From Ulvibacterium sp965248315 (GTDB lineage Bacteria > Bacteroidota > Bacteroidia > Flavobacteriales > Flavobacteriaceae), in NCBI RefSeq assembly GCF_965248315.1, contig NZ_CBDFIX010000002.1, positions 4,030,001 through 4,094,000 on the forward strand: 64,000 bases of DNA. The letters run 5' to 3'. Below the pieces are notes generated by a model that made no database searches, was not told where the DNA came from, and saw only the letters and a list, made by a program, of their open reading frames with translations. The stretch's first letter is position 1. Each line of letters begins with the position of its first letter. This document shows positions 34,928 to 44,700 of this stretch, piece by piece. The position numbers were made by a program, and so were the translations under genes.

Positions 34928-35423
34928 AAATAAACTATTAATTGCGGGATGTCTGGTGTTGCTCTTTGCAACTTACAAATTGGCCTTGTCCAAAACTATG
35001 GCCATCCAAGAAGAATACGGGAATTTGAAATCCAAAAGAATACAGGCCCAGGATATTCCAGAACAGCTTGCACTCCTGGCGCAAAAAGAACAATACTATG
35101 ACTCCATAATGCAACGCATGGATATTGGCGACACCTCAGTTCAAAACAATCTATTACGTACCATTAATGAGCAGGCCAAGGTTCGGAATGTAAAGGTAAT
35201 TGACTTCAACCCGCCCCATACCCACTCCTTCGATGATCATAAATTATTGACCCATTCCATCGTATTGAACGGTAGCTATACCGATATACTCCAGGTAGCC
35301 TATATGCTAGAACACAAAGGGAGTTTCGGCGACATCGTCCATATGGATTTTGAGAAGAAAAAGGACTACCGTAAGCGGAAATCATTTTTGGAAGCCACCA
35401 TTTTTGTACAGCATATAGAATAG
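34911..35423 (+). CDS. GspM/PilO-like periplasmic assembly protein
   Basis: 170 residues: one N-terminal membrane anchor (LLIAGCLVLLFATYKLAL), a coiled-coil stretch (MAIQEEYGNLKSKRIQAQDI) and a C-terminal alpha-beta domain (LLRTINEQAKVRNVKVIDF, HSIVLNGSYTDILQVAYMLE, DIVHMDFEKKKD). This is the build of GspM and PilO, the usual partners of GspL/PilN. Last recognisable gene of the operon; it starts inside the end of the preceding gene, indicating translational coupling. No GspF, GspC or minor pseudopilins follow. Confidence 0.65.
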   Translation: MKLDNKNKLLIAGCLVLLFATYKLALSKTMAIQEEYGNLKSKRIQAQDIPEQLALLAQKEQYYDSIMQRMDIGDTSVQNNLLRTINEQAKVRNVKVIDFNPPHTHSFDDHKLLTHSIVLNGSYTDILQVAYMLEHKGSFGDIVHMDFEKKKDYRKRKSFLEATIFVQHIE

Positions 35424-35435
35424 TGCCTTCACCCT

Positions 35436-35522
35436 ATGAACACCTTCCAAAATAAGTCGGCAAAATCGATTTCCCAAGATGATGACGACATGTTAACTCA
35501 ACTTTTCGCTCTTATCCCATAG
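35436..35522 (+). other. Possible 28-residue peptide after the secretion operon
   Basis: ATG 35436 gives MNTFQNKSAKSISQDDDDML then TQLFALIP and TAG. It is 12 bases after the last secretion gene. It may be chance: no family, no repeat elsewhere. The remaining bases to 35603 show no gene, and the facing gene ends at 35604. Confidence 0.2.
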
Positions 35523-35603
35523 AATTGCACAATTACAGCCATGTTAGGTTCTCTGTATTCAGCGCCAGATAAAATCTATCCTGGAAACAACATGGACCAA
35601 CAA

Positions 35604-36215
35604 TTAATGTATGCCACGGCAATTGTTTTCCAGGGTTATCTTAAGTCTATCTATCTCGGTAGCCCCTGACGGTAATTCGTCTTGCTGTAATCCCACATAG
35701 TCATTGGCCGCTTTCCATTTTTCAATGGTCTCACTGAAAAATTGGGAAGCCAATGTATCGGTTTCGTATACGAACAGCTGATACGCTTCGCCCTGATCTC
35801 CCCCAAATCGGGTAACTACCTGCCATCTGCCATCTTCTTTGTATGAAGTATTGGTATAATCCGACTGTGGATAATATTTGTTATCCATGGGTTTTAACAA
35901 CACCCAAATGTCTTTGTTATGCGTTTCGGGATATACACCTATAGTAAGAATGCGACATTTAACCGTGTCACCTTCAATTGGAGATATAACTTGTACTTTT
36001 TTTACAGGGTATTCCACTTGCAATTTGTTTCCGGTATGAAAAACTTCCATATGGGCCTTGGGCTGTACTACCCCATAACCAAAACCTCCAAAAAGCAAAA
36101 GCGCTGCCCCAATGATTGCCAAAACCATCTTAACATTGGCATTCTTGTTGTAGAATATTGCGGCCAGTACGCAAATAATACCTGCAATTACTGAAATTAA
36201 AACACTTGTTACCAT
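35604..36215 (-). CDS. Two-TM membrane protein with outer beta domain, unknown
   Basis: 203 residues from ATG 36215; the frame is open to 36269, but the stretch before the first membrane helix looks non-coding and the internal start gives a normal membrane protein. Helices: TSVLISVIAGIICVLAAIFY and VKMVLAIIGAALLLFGGFGY. The rest is a beta-type domain (VKKVQVISPIEGDTVKCRIL, HNKDIWVLLKPMDNKYYPQS, GRWQVVTRFGGDQGEAYQLF). The family is not recognised. It is downstream of the GH17 gene by 155 bases on the same strand and need not belong to the sugar operon. Confidence 0.6.
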   Translation of the reverse strand: MVTSVLISVIAGIICVLAAIFYNKNANVKMVLAIIGAALLLFGGFGYGVVQPKAHMEVFHTGNKLQVEYPVKKVQVISPIEGDTVKCRILTIGVYPETHNKDIWVLLKPMDNKYYPQSDYTNTSYKEDGRWQVVTRFGGDQGEAYQLFVYETDTLASQFFSETIEKWKAANDYVGLQQDELPSGATEIDRLKITLENNCRGIH

Positions 36216-36369
36216 CTCTAAATGATTTAAATTAAAACTATTGCTTTTACTAAATGGGGAAAACTGCATTTAGCAAATCACAATGATCTAAAAACAGATT
36301 CAAACAATTTTTTTAGAAAATGCTCCGATCTATTTTTATGCAAGATGTCCTTTTCGGCAAATGGACATC

Positions 36370-37278
36370 TTAATATTTAAGACTTTCGTTCTTGTCCCAT
36401 AGTCCCCAATAGGCACCAACGTCGCCCTCGGCCCCTACTTTCCATGACTCGTCAAATGAAGAAAAATAGAACATTTCAATATTCTCCTTGGCAGACCACA
36501 TCTGTGCATTGATGAAGTACTTCATGGCATTTTCTTCCGATGAAACCGCTCCTTTTAGGCTGCTGCCTGTGCTCGGCCAACCAGTCTCCGTAATAATTAC
36601 TTTTTTGCCATTACCAGCATCGACGGCCTGGCCGAACATTTGTTGCATGTGATTCAAGGAATGTTCAATGCTACAGCCTTCCCAATAGGGATAACAGTTT
36701 GATAATATGACATCACAGGCCTCGGCAATACGCGGTCGATGTGAAAACTCATAATATGCATCCACATATCCAACCGTAATTCCCGGTAGGGCTTCTTTTA
36801 CCAGATAAATATAGTCCAGCAATTGGTCTTCCGTCAAATCATTTCGATATAAAACCTCATTGCCTACTGCGGCAATGTCAACACAGCCCTCCTTTGCCAA
36901 TGTGATCAGACTTTCTATTTCAGCTTCGTTCATGCCCAAATCATGGCCCAACCAAGCCCCTACCATAGTTTTCAAGCCATTTTGATGCGCCATACGCGGG
37001 ATATGTTCATTTCCCTCTATACACGAAAAAGAACGTACCCATTTGGTATAGGGTTTTATGATTTGAATTCTACGTCTTACCTGCTCTTCGGTAATAATGT
37101 CTCCCGGTTTTTGTCCATCCTCATACATGCTAAAACATAGTCCATGCATCCCATTCTCCAAGGTGGCCCTCCATAATTTTCTTAACTCCTCTATGGAATA
37201 CTTGCTAAAATCGACTCCCTGGTAATCTGTAAAACTAGCCGAACGGATCAAATAATCGTGTTCTCCTCTATATGACAT
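36370..37278 (-). CDS. GH17 beta-1,3-glucanase-like enzyme, cytoplasmic form
   Basis: 302 residues, no signal peptide. GH17 fold markers: acid/base glutamate E141 in AAVGNEVLY, nucleophile E231 in VIITETGWPSTG, and the aromatic end FYFSSFDESWKVG, GAYWGLWDKN. GH17 enzymes in marine Bacteroidota are mostly endo-beta-1,3-glucanases or transglycosylases on laminarin. The lack of an export signal is unusual for a polysaccharide-cutting enzyme and suggests action on imported oligosaccharides next to the phosphorylase (41738-45193). Last gene of the operon, 25 bases after the transporter. The exact reaction is not deducible. Confidence 0.85.
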   Translation of the reverse strand: MSYRGEHDYLIRSASFTDYQGVDFSKYSIEELRKLWRATLENGMHGLCFSMYEDGQKPGDIITEEQVRRRIQIIKPYTKWVRSFSCIEGNEHIPRMAHQNGLKTMVGAWLGHDLGMNEAEIESLITLAKEGCVDIAAVGNEVLYRNDLTEDQLLDYIYLVKEALPGITVGYVDAYYEFSHRPRIAEACDVILSNCYPYWEGCSIEHSLNHMQQMFGQAVDAGNGKKVIITETGWPSTGSSLKGAVSSEENAMKYFINAQMWSAKENIEMFYFSSFDESWKVGAEGDVGAYWGLWDKNESLKY

Positions 37279-37303
37279 TGTTTTTTTTCTTAGCTATTGT
37301 TGT

Positions 37304-38869
37304 TTATAATTTTCCCCTACGTGCTTCTAATTCTGCCTTAATTTCCCTAGCTCTCTTTTCAGTAAGGCTATACTTCCACATGGCCCAGACGGCGAGTGCC
37401 GCGGTAAGCGATGGGACCAGTATATCGGCCAACCTGAGATTATTCATAGTTTCTATGGACTGTTCGGCCGCATTGGGGTCAAACCCAACGATACTCAAAA
37501 TCACTCCGCCCAAAACCAGTGCAATAGATTGGCCAATTTTAACCATGAGCCAATAGATAGCACCAAAGGTACCTTCCTTTCGGGGCATGCCATTTTCCAA
37601 TTCATCCAAATCACAGACATCCGCGGTCATGGACATCATTAAGGTGAAAAGCCCCCCCATACCAAAAGCAAATAGCGGTATAGGCAAAAAAATCAGCCAT
37701 GGTACTTCACTACCCGGATCTATACTAAACCATGACATTCCTACACTATCCAGAAATGGATTTAGAGTTTCGAAAATAGAACTTACCGTTGAATTTAAAC
37801 TTTTACCAAAGCCTGTTTGATTAAATTGGTTGTTTAAATCTTTATCGAAGCCCCACCATTTTAAAAGATAGCCAACGATAGATAAAACTGTTGAAATAAT
37901 AAAAGCTTTTTTCTTACCCCATTTATCCGACATTTTTGAAATAATGGGTATCACCAAAAATGCGGTTATCATCGCATTTATCGTATTGAACCAAGCGGGC
38001 CATGTACCTGCCATTTCATAACTGCCGTTATACATGTAAAACACAATGATGAAAACACCAAATGCCGCTACAAGCTGAAAGCCGTTAAAAACCAAGAAGG
38101 TAGCTCCACACAATTTCATAAAAGGCTTATTCTTAGAAACTTGAACAATTCCCGCCAACAAGTCTTTCATATTGGAAGCAAGTGATTTAAAATTAATTTC
38201 TTTTCGGTTCTCCATATTTGAGGAATCTATACCCTTGCAAAATAATGCAGGAAGAATTCCAAAAATTATACACATTGCTCCGACTATAAGGGCCATAGTC
38301 CGCACCCCTTCGGTTTGTGTATTAAAGGTGTTGGAATCCGGGATAATTACATATAACCAAGGTACGATCATCCATGCAACTTGTCCCATGGTATTGGAAA
38401 AGGCCATGAGTCGCGTACGCTCGTTATAATCCGAGGTCATTTCATATCCAAGACCCACCAATGGTGTTGCGAACATGGTGTTACCAATGAGGAATAACAA
38501 CTGAAGGATCATCACATGCCAAATGATATAGGATTGTGATGCATTATCATCAATTTGCCACATTAAAAAGAAAAGTATCCCACTTATAATCGCTCCAACG
38601 AAAATATAGGGTCTTCTACGGCCCCATTTCGATTTGGTATTATCTGAAATAAAACCCATTATTGGGTCCGTTATCGAATCAAATATCCGTGGTAAACCAC
38701 CTAAGAGTCCAGCCCATAAGGGATCCACGCCCCAAGCCGTCAATAAAAAGAATTGGATAAAGACCCCAAGTGTTCCAGGCAAAATATTCAATATGAAATG
38801 GCCCGCCCCAAAAGCAGCTTTTTGCCCAATGGGGACTTTATCTGTTGAAAGTGTTTTTACTTGACTCAT
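37304..38869 (-). CDS. MFS sugar transporter, GPH (MelB-like) family
   Basis: 521 residues with about twelve membrane helices. Family marks: GVDPLWAGLLGGLPRIFDSI, TDPIMGFISDNTKSKWGRRR, PYIFVGAIISG near the N-terminus; LVGLGYEMTSDYNERTRLMA; and MMSMTADVCDLDELENGMPR with KEGTFGAIYWLMVKIGQSIA near the C-terminus. These fit glycoside-pentoside-hexuronide:cation symporters. Its place among glucanase genes suggests import of glucose or beta-glucan oligosaccharides across the inner membrane. Fifty bases separate it from the GH30 gene. Confidence 0.88.
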   Translation of the reverse strand: MSQVKTLSTDKVPIGQKAAFGAGHFILNILPGTLGVFIQFFLLTAWGVDPLWAGLLGGLPRIFDSITDPIMGFISDNTKSKWGRRRPYIFVGAIISGILFFLMWQIDDNASQSYIIWHVMILQLLFLIGNTMFATPLVGLGYEMTSDYNERTRLMAFSNTMGQVAWMIVPWLYVIIPDSNTFNTQTEGVRTMALIVGAMCIIFGILPALFCKGIDSSNMENRKEINFKSLASNMKDLLAGIVQVSKNKPFMKLCGATFLVFNGFQLVAAFGVFIIVFYMYNGSYEMAGTWPAWFNTINAMITAFLVIPIISKMSDKWGKKKAFIISTVLSIVGYLLKWWGFDKDLNNQFNQTGFGKSLNSTVSSIFETLNPFLDSVGMSWFSIDPGSEVPWLIFLPIPLFAFGMGGLFTLMMSMTADVCDLDELENGMPRKEGTFGAIYWLMVKIGQSIALVLGGVILSIVGFDPNAAEQSIETMNNLRLADILVPSLTAALAVWAMWKYSLTEKRAREIKAELEARRGKL

Positions 38870-38919
38870 GATTCCCTGATTTAATGGTTGGCGTTTTACA
38901 TTGGTCGCACTCTATATTT

Positions 38920-40404
38920 TTATTTGATTACTATGGTTTGAATGGCTTGGCCACTAATTTTGAAATTGGAGCTTTTTTCCCCTAAAGACAGTTCTAAATT
39001 TTTGTTGTCCTGGCCTTGATTAAAGACTACCACTGCAATAGAACCATCAGGATTTTTGCAAGCCGTGGTCAAAAGAGACTCATCCGTATTTGTCAATTCT
39101 ATTCTTTTGGATCCAGGACGGATAAATTTACTGAAGTGAGCCATGGTGTAGTAAATTGGGGTGAAATACACTTCATCATTTTCCGGGTCCACAATGACGG
39201 GGGCTACACACCAATTCTTAAACCAATTTGGGCCACCCTGCTTATCCAAAACCATATTCCAATCGATCCATCCATCTACCCAATTGTTTAAACAACCAAT
39301 GATGTCCCGTGCATAGCGATACACCGGCGCATATTTTGGATGTAGGTGCTTATCCTTTTCAGGGGCCCAGTCCCATCCCCAATCCGTGGCTTCCTTGGAC
39401 CAATACCATTGGTCATCCTGCCATTTGGGGACCTCCGCATCAACACAAGCTTCCGTTTGTATTAAATGTTTATCGGGTGCTTTGTCATGTGCGTATTGCA
39501 ATGCCTCGGGGAAAACCTCATAGGTGCTCGCATACCAATGTATAGCCGTGCCATCGTAGTATTTTTTAGTGGCCGGAGTTTTATACATTTCATCTACCCA
39601 TTCCTTTAGATGTTCACGGTTTTGGTCATAACCCAGTATTTTCACATTGTGGCCATCGCGCTCCAATTGGGGTCCAAGATAGTCCTTTACAAAATCCGTC
39701 ATTTCTTGGGCGGTAAAATGCATGCTTTCCCAATTGCTATCATTTCCCAAAGGTTCGTTCTCTACGGTAAAGCCCCAAATATCAATTCCTTCTGCCTTGT
39801 ACGCCTCTAAATATTTTGAAAAAAACAACGCCCAGGTTTCATTGTATTCCGGCAACAATTTGCCCCCACGCCAGTCTTTGTTGTCCTTCATCCATGGCGG
39901 TGCTGTCCAAGGGGAGCTTACAATCTTAAACCCATCCTTGGAAAGGGCCATAGCCTCCTTTATCATTGGGATAAGATCATCTTGGTCCTCATCAATGGAG
40001 AAGCTCTTCAATTCCACATCATCCTCTATTGGGGCATAGGAATAACTACCCAAGGAGAAGTCGCATGAATTCATATGCGTCCGTGTTAAAGAGTATTTTG
40101 CACCATCTTCACCAAAATAGGCGTTTAATACCTTATCCCTGTTTTCTTTGCCCAATCTATTTAGCAAAGAGGCCGATGCCTCTGTAAAGGATCCGCCAAA
40201 CCCCGTTATGGTCTGAAATTCTTTTTCAGGAGATAGCTTTATCACGGTAGCATCCCCATCTGAAGAAAATTCCTTTACCTGCTTCAATTTGTTGCCACTA
40301 GCCGAAGTTTCATAGATTTCTATTTTCAATGATTCTCGTTTTTCACCACAACTAAACATTGCAAAGGCCAAAGGGATACACATAATGTAATTGAACATTT
40401 TCAT
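38920..40404 (-). CDS. GH30 lipoprotein, probable beta-1,6-glucan debranching enzyme
   Basis: 494 residues with lipobox MFSC (cysteine 19). GH30 TIM barrel: QTITGFGGSFTEASASLLNR; acid/base E217 in FTVENEPLGND; nucleophile E318 in LIQTEACVD; and a C-terminal beta-sandwich (SKFIRPGSKRIELTN). In marine Flavobacteriia such GH30 enzymes remove beta-1,6-linked glucose side chains from laminarin, as described for Formosa. Here the neighbours (GH16, two GH17) support the same substrate. It probably sits in the periplasm or on the cell surface. The other GH30 activity, glucosylceramidase, is unlikely in this context. Confidence 0.88.
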   Translation of the reverse strand: MKMFNYIMCIPLAFAMFSCGEKRESLKIEIYETSASGNKLKQVKEFSSDGDATVIKLSPEKEFQTITGFGGSFTEASASLLNRLGKENRDKVLNAYFGEDGAKYSLTRTHMNSCDFSLGSYSYAPIEDDVELKSFSIDEDQDDLIPMIKEAMALSKDGFKIVSSPWTAPPWMKDNKDWRGGKLLPEYNETWALFFSKYLEAYKAEGIDIWGFTVENEPLGNDSNWESMHFTAQEMTDFVKDYLGPQLERDGHNVKILGYDQNREHLKEWVDEMYKTPATKKYYDGTAIHWYASTYEVFPEALQYAHDKAPDKHLIQTEACVDAEVPKWQDDQWYWSKEATDWGWDWAPEKDKHLHPKYAPVYRYARDIIGCLNNWVDGWIDWNMVLDKQGGPNWFKNWCVAPVIVDPENDEVYFTPIYYTMAHFSKFIRPGSKRIELTNTDESLLTTACKNPDGSIAVVVFNQGQDNKNLELSLGEKSSNFKISGQAIQTIVIK

Positions 40405-40427
40405 AAGCGTTGGTTTTGGAATCCGTC

Positions 40428-41732
40428 TTATCTGTGAGCTGCAATTTCGTTCGCATTTGGGGGGACCAATACTGTTTTCATCAATTCTTCCTTATCTCCC
40501 TTATAGGTTTTGGTAATGGGATTTCCATTACGTGTCAATCCATTAAAAACACCCTTATCCACCAAATCCCAAAGCGCAAATTTTGCTTTTCCGTCAACGG
40601 TTATCAAACCAAAGTGGTTTTCAGAACCTTCGGGGTTTTTAGCGTCTTTCCATGGTTCGTCAAAACCTTCAAAATAGAAGCAGGATATACCGGCCTTGTC
40701 GGTCCAATCTCTCATGAGCCTGTGATACAATCCTTCTTTATATTCATCGGTAGCCCTGGAACCTGTAGATCCGTAATGGCCATTTGAAACGGTTGCCCAC
40801 CCTGTTTCGCCGATATGGATAGGTTTGGAAACTCCCAGGCTTTTCATGTAATTGGATACACTATCATACTGCGATTTTGCAAACTCCAAGGCCCGGGACA
40901 TTGCGGTATCTATTTTTTCCTTATCCGAAAGTCCCGTTTTTTCGTCAGGGACACCCCAAAATGCCGGATTGTAATGGGTATTATGATAGGGGTAGGTATG
41001 CATGGAAATATAGTCGACGGTTCTTACAAGTTTCTCCAAATCCTCCGTGTGATAGCCGGCATCTCCCCCACCCCAGGACGAAAAATCATCTGAACTGGTT
41101 ATCCATAGACTTTTTGGCAATTTTCCGGTTTTCTTTAAATCCTGAAGGTGATTTACCCATTTTAGGATAACCCAAGGTTGTACATAATAGCTTGTAGCCC
41201 AGTTTACCATGGCCTCATTACCTACCGCAATTACTTTGACAATATCAGGATATAGATTTGCCAATCTAACGGCTTCTTCAATCTCTACCGCATTTCTTTC
41301 ACTTTCTTGCGTATGGTCCGGTTCTAGATCCGTCCATGCATTTTTGCAATCTATCCATGCCCCCAACATCATGTACATTTCAAAGCTTGAATCCTCTTTT
41401 TTTAGCTCACTGATCGCTTTCAATACGTTAGAAGCATGAGGCAAATGCACTTTGTAGGTCCGTAATATTTTAATATTCATCGCCGCCAAAATCTTCATAT
41501 CCTCTTTTAGCTCTTCCAAGGTGGGCTCCATATCATGATCTGCATGTCTGTACCCTCCATAGGAAATGGCCACATAATCAGGATTACCCAAAATATCCTT
41601 TGCACTTAAATCTGATGCTTCTTTCACAGTATCAATTTTGCTTTCTTTGGTTGTTTTATTTTTGCACGAGGAAACGGATGCCATCAGCAATATATAGATA
41701 ATTGTTCTTATGCCATTTTTTACGTACTTCAT
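40428..41732 (-). CDS. GH17 lipoprotein, beta-1,3-glucanase-like
   Basis: 434 residues. Lipobox ASVSSC (cysteine 23). GH17 barrel with acid/base E173 in VIAVGNEAMVNW and nucleophile E309 in IHIGETGWATVS; the aromatic end CFYFEGFDEPWKDAKNPEGS matches the family. It differs clearly from the cytoplasmic GH17 at 36370, so the two are old paralogs with different locations. Acts on laminarin or its pieces at the membrane. Lies 6 bases after the phosphorylase gene in the same operon. Confidence 0.87.
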   Translation of the reverse strand: MKYVKNGIRTIIYILLMASVSSCKNKTTKESKIDTVKEASDLSAKDILGNPDYVAISYGGYRHADHDMEPTLEELKEDMKILAAMNIKILRTYKVHLPHASNVLKAISELKKEDSSFEMYMMLGAWIDCKNAWTDLEPDHTQESERNAVEIEEAVRLANLYPDIVKVIAVGNEAMVNWATSYYVQPWVILKWVNHLQDLKKTGKLPKSLWITSSDDFSSWGGGDAGYHTEDLEKLVRTVDYISMHTYPYHNTHYNPAFWGVPDEKTGLSDKEKIDTAMSRALEFAKSQYDSVSNYMKSLGVSKPIHIGETGWATVSNGHYGSTGSRATDEYKEGLYHRLMRDWTDKAGISCFYFEGFDEPWKDAKNPEGSENHFGLITVDGKAKFALWDLVDKGVFNGLTRNGNPITKTYKGDKEELMKTVLVPPNANEIAAHR

Positions 41733-41737
41733 GTCCT

Positions 41738-44700
41738 TTATTTTTTGATGAATACCATAATTCTATCAATTTCCCCGTTTCTATCAAAAACTTTTGTACT
41801 AGTTTGTAAATCAAGTTTTAAGGTATCGAATTCTAATGTAGAACTTGTATTGAATGTTACTTTAATACCCTTTTTGTCTGCCCATTGATAAATGACCGGA
41901 ACCTGACAATAGGTAAAACAAAGCGAATTCCTTTCCAGTTCAATCTCCTTAAACTCCCCATTTACAGCAATGTATCTGAATACTGAGGGCTCCCTTAAAA
42001 ATTCTGTTTTTCTCAACAATTGGGGATCAAAGCGTAGCTGCCCCTCATGAACAAAAATGCCCAATTCACCAAACCTACTTAGGATATCCTCTTTTACCTG
42101 GCCTGTCATACCGGGCTGTTGCGCTCCTTTACCGGCAGGTGTGTGGGAGTAGGGATCCGTTGGGAAAGCACCATATAGTTCAGGGGATTTATGTACTCCA
42201 ATTCCCTCGTTGATTTCATAGTAATGCTCCAACAACCTACCTATAATTTCCTCACCTTCTTTTTTGGTAATGGCATTTAAACAGGTTTCTTGAACGGCAA
42301 GCAACAGCTTTGAGACCATATGCCAGTAGATGGACCCCAAACCTTCATAGCCAAAAAAGGTTCCTGAACGGCCGGTAAAAGCTTTATGATTAAAGACCCC
42401 TTCAAAAATTTCCAATAGTAATTGCCTGTCCTTTTGAACTAAACCTCGGTATTTTTCAGGTAGTTGGGACAAGGCCGTTTGCAGACTATTGGCATTATTA
42501 AAAGTTCCATTAAAATGATACTCCCCATTATTGTCTTTCTCAACGATCCGGGTATCGCCATCCTCCAAAAGTTTAAGCATCAAATCTGATTTCCCTACCT
42601 CGCTTGGCGGAATGTTGTTTTTATCCGAAAACCTTGGGAGTTCCTTATTGGGATATAGCAAATAGCTGTATTGGTCCGGCCTAAAAAGTCTGCTACTTTT
42701 AAGCGCATCCAAAAGTTCCAAAGAAGCTTCGGCCGAAATGTAACCTGAACTTAAGACCGCGACCTGACCTTCCAACATTTCGGCCAAATGGGCGATGGAA
42801 ACCTCAGTATCACTTTCTACGGTCATTAAGTTATAGGCGTGGTACAAATTGTCCGAGCGTTTATTAACATCAATTGTATGCTCCAAATATTGTATCGTAA
42901 CCTCAATAAACTGAACAACTTTCTCCTTGGAAATCCCACCCGTTTTACCACTAAAGCCGGAATCATAGATCTGATCTCGGTATTTGCTTCCCGCTTTTCC
43001 CAACCCATCCATAATGGTTTTTCTATCCGTATCGGAAATCCTATCGGACAATACGGATAGATTATTAACCAGCGCTAGACGTGTTTCATTGAAAAACTCA
43101 AGGAGTTCCTCGGAAATTTGATATTCAGCATCAGGAACTTCCCTGACAATTGTCCCAAAAAAGCTTAAAAAGCGTCTTAAATAACAAAGCGTCACCATAG
43201 AAACGCCGTTACCTACCAAGGCGTTGTTGGCATCGTTCCATTCAGGCCTTTGGGTATTCATCCAAATACCGCCTTCCGGAATAAAATTGGATACTTTTGC
43301 CAAGATCGTGGCCAGTAATTTTTCCAACAGGTTTACACTATAGATCGCTTTATTCGAATCCTTTAATAGGGCCGCATCGGCACCCAATTGTTCGCGCTCT
43401 TCATTGATGCTAGCATCCAAATCCGCATCAAAGACGATGGTATCCTTGGGATTAGCCAGAATGGCTTTATAACCCTTTATTTTGTAGGGTACATTGGCGT
43501 ATACAAAAATATTCTCGTTGAAATAGGAAATCAGTTTATTGGGATAGTGCCGCTCCATAAATTCCAAGAACTTCAACAGGTAAATAATCTGATGATCGCC
43601 CCAATAGCCGATATAGGACCACGGATCGTCCGGTTCTATGATTTCCCAATCAAAACCGTCCTTGGTAACCCTATAGGGATTATAACCGTCAAAGGTGGTT
43701 GCATTGAGAAATTTATGGATCATACTTTCGATAAAGGCCGGATAGGAATAGGCCAACGCCTCCCAGTTCTGAAAAATATCGCGCCAGTTTCCCTCATAAT
43801 CCAATACTTTTTTGCCGTCATCGGTTTCCGTATTTATGGAGAACTTATTCCATGGCCGACTTGGGTCACCGTGCCTTCTACTGAACTTTAAAGGCATATA
43901 CTCCAAAGCCAACCTTTTAAAATTGCCGTCCTTATTATCGTTGGCAATTTGCTTTAGATGAGCTACCGTAAATCGCTCTGGGAGTTGTTCCAGACTTCCT
44001 TGCCTCTTTTGAAATACAATGTTATTTGCCTTCTCGATATATGCCAAGAAGTCCGATTTCTCGATTTCATAGTTGTTATCAAAAATACCGCCTCGCATGA
44101 TGTTGAAAAGCGTGTTTGCAAAATGCCTTGTGTTGCGCATGGCATCCGCTGTCAATTGCATAGCATCCGCTGCACTGTTCAACATCATCAATTGTCCTGA
44201 TCCTTTTTGAATATCTTCTTCGATTAAATCAAAAAGGTTTCTTTCTGTATTGATCAAGCGGTAAATTTCAGCGATATCCGCTTTGGATTGGTTCACTTCG
44301 GCAATCAGCATCCAATTGCGTTTTGTACCTGCAGCAAGAACCACATCGGCATTTACAAAATAGGCCCCTTTCTCTGCTTTTATGTCGACCTCTTGTTCAA
44401 TTTCCCTTCCTTTTTTAAAGGCATCCAATTGAATGGAGGAAACGAGGTAGCTTGCCTTTTCCAATCCCGTAGACCAGACCGTAGTTGCTTTTAAGGCTTC
44501 ACTTGGTTCCGCTTTGTCAACAATGATGGCGCTCAAGGCATAAATGCCCAAACCAATTTCAGCTTCCAACTCGTTCCTTTTGTACGCATCCACCAGATTG
44601 CTACTAGTATTCTGCATGGCGGAATTGACCCCATAGGGCATAATATTCTGGATACCGTCCAAAATGGTTATCCTAACCTCATTTTCGCTAGAGTTGATAA

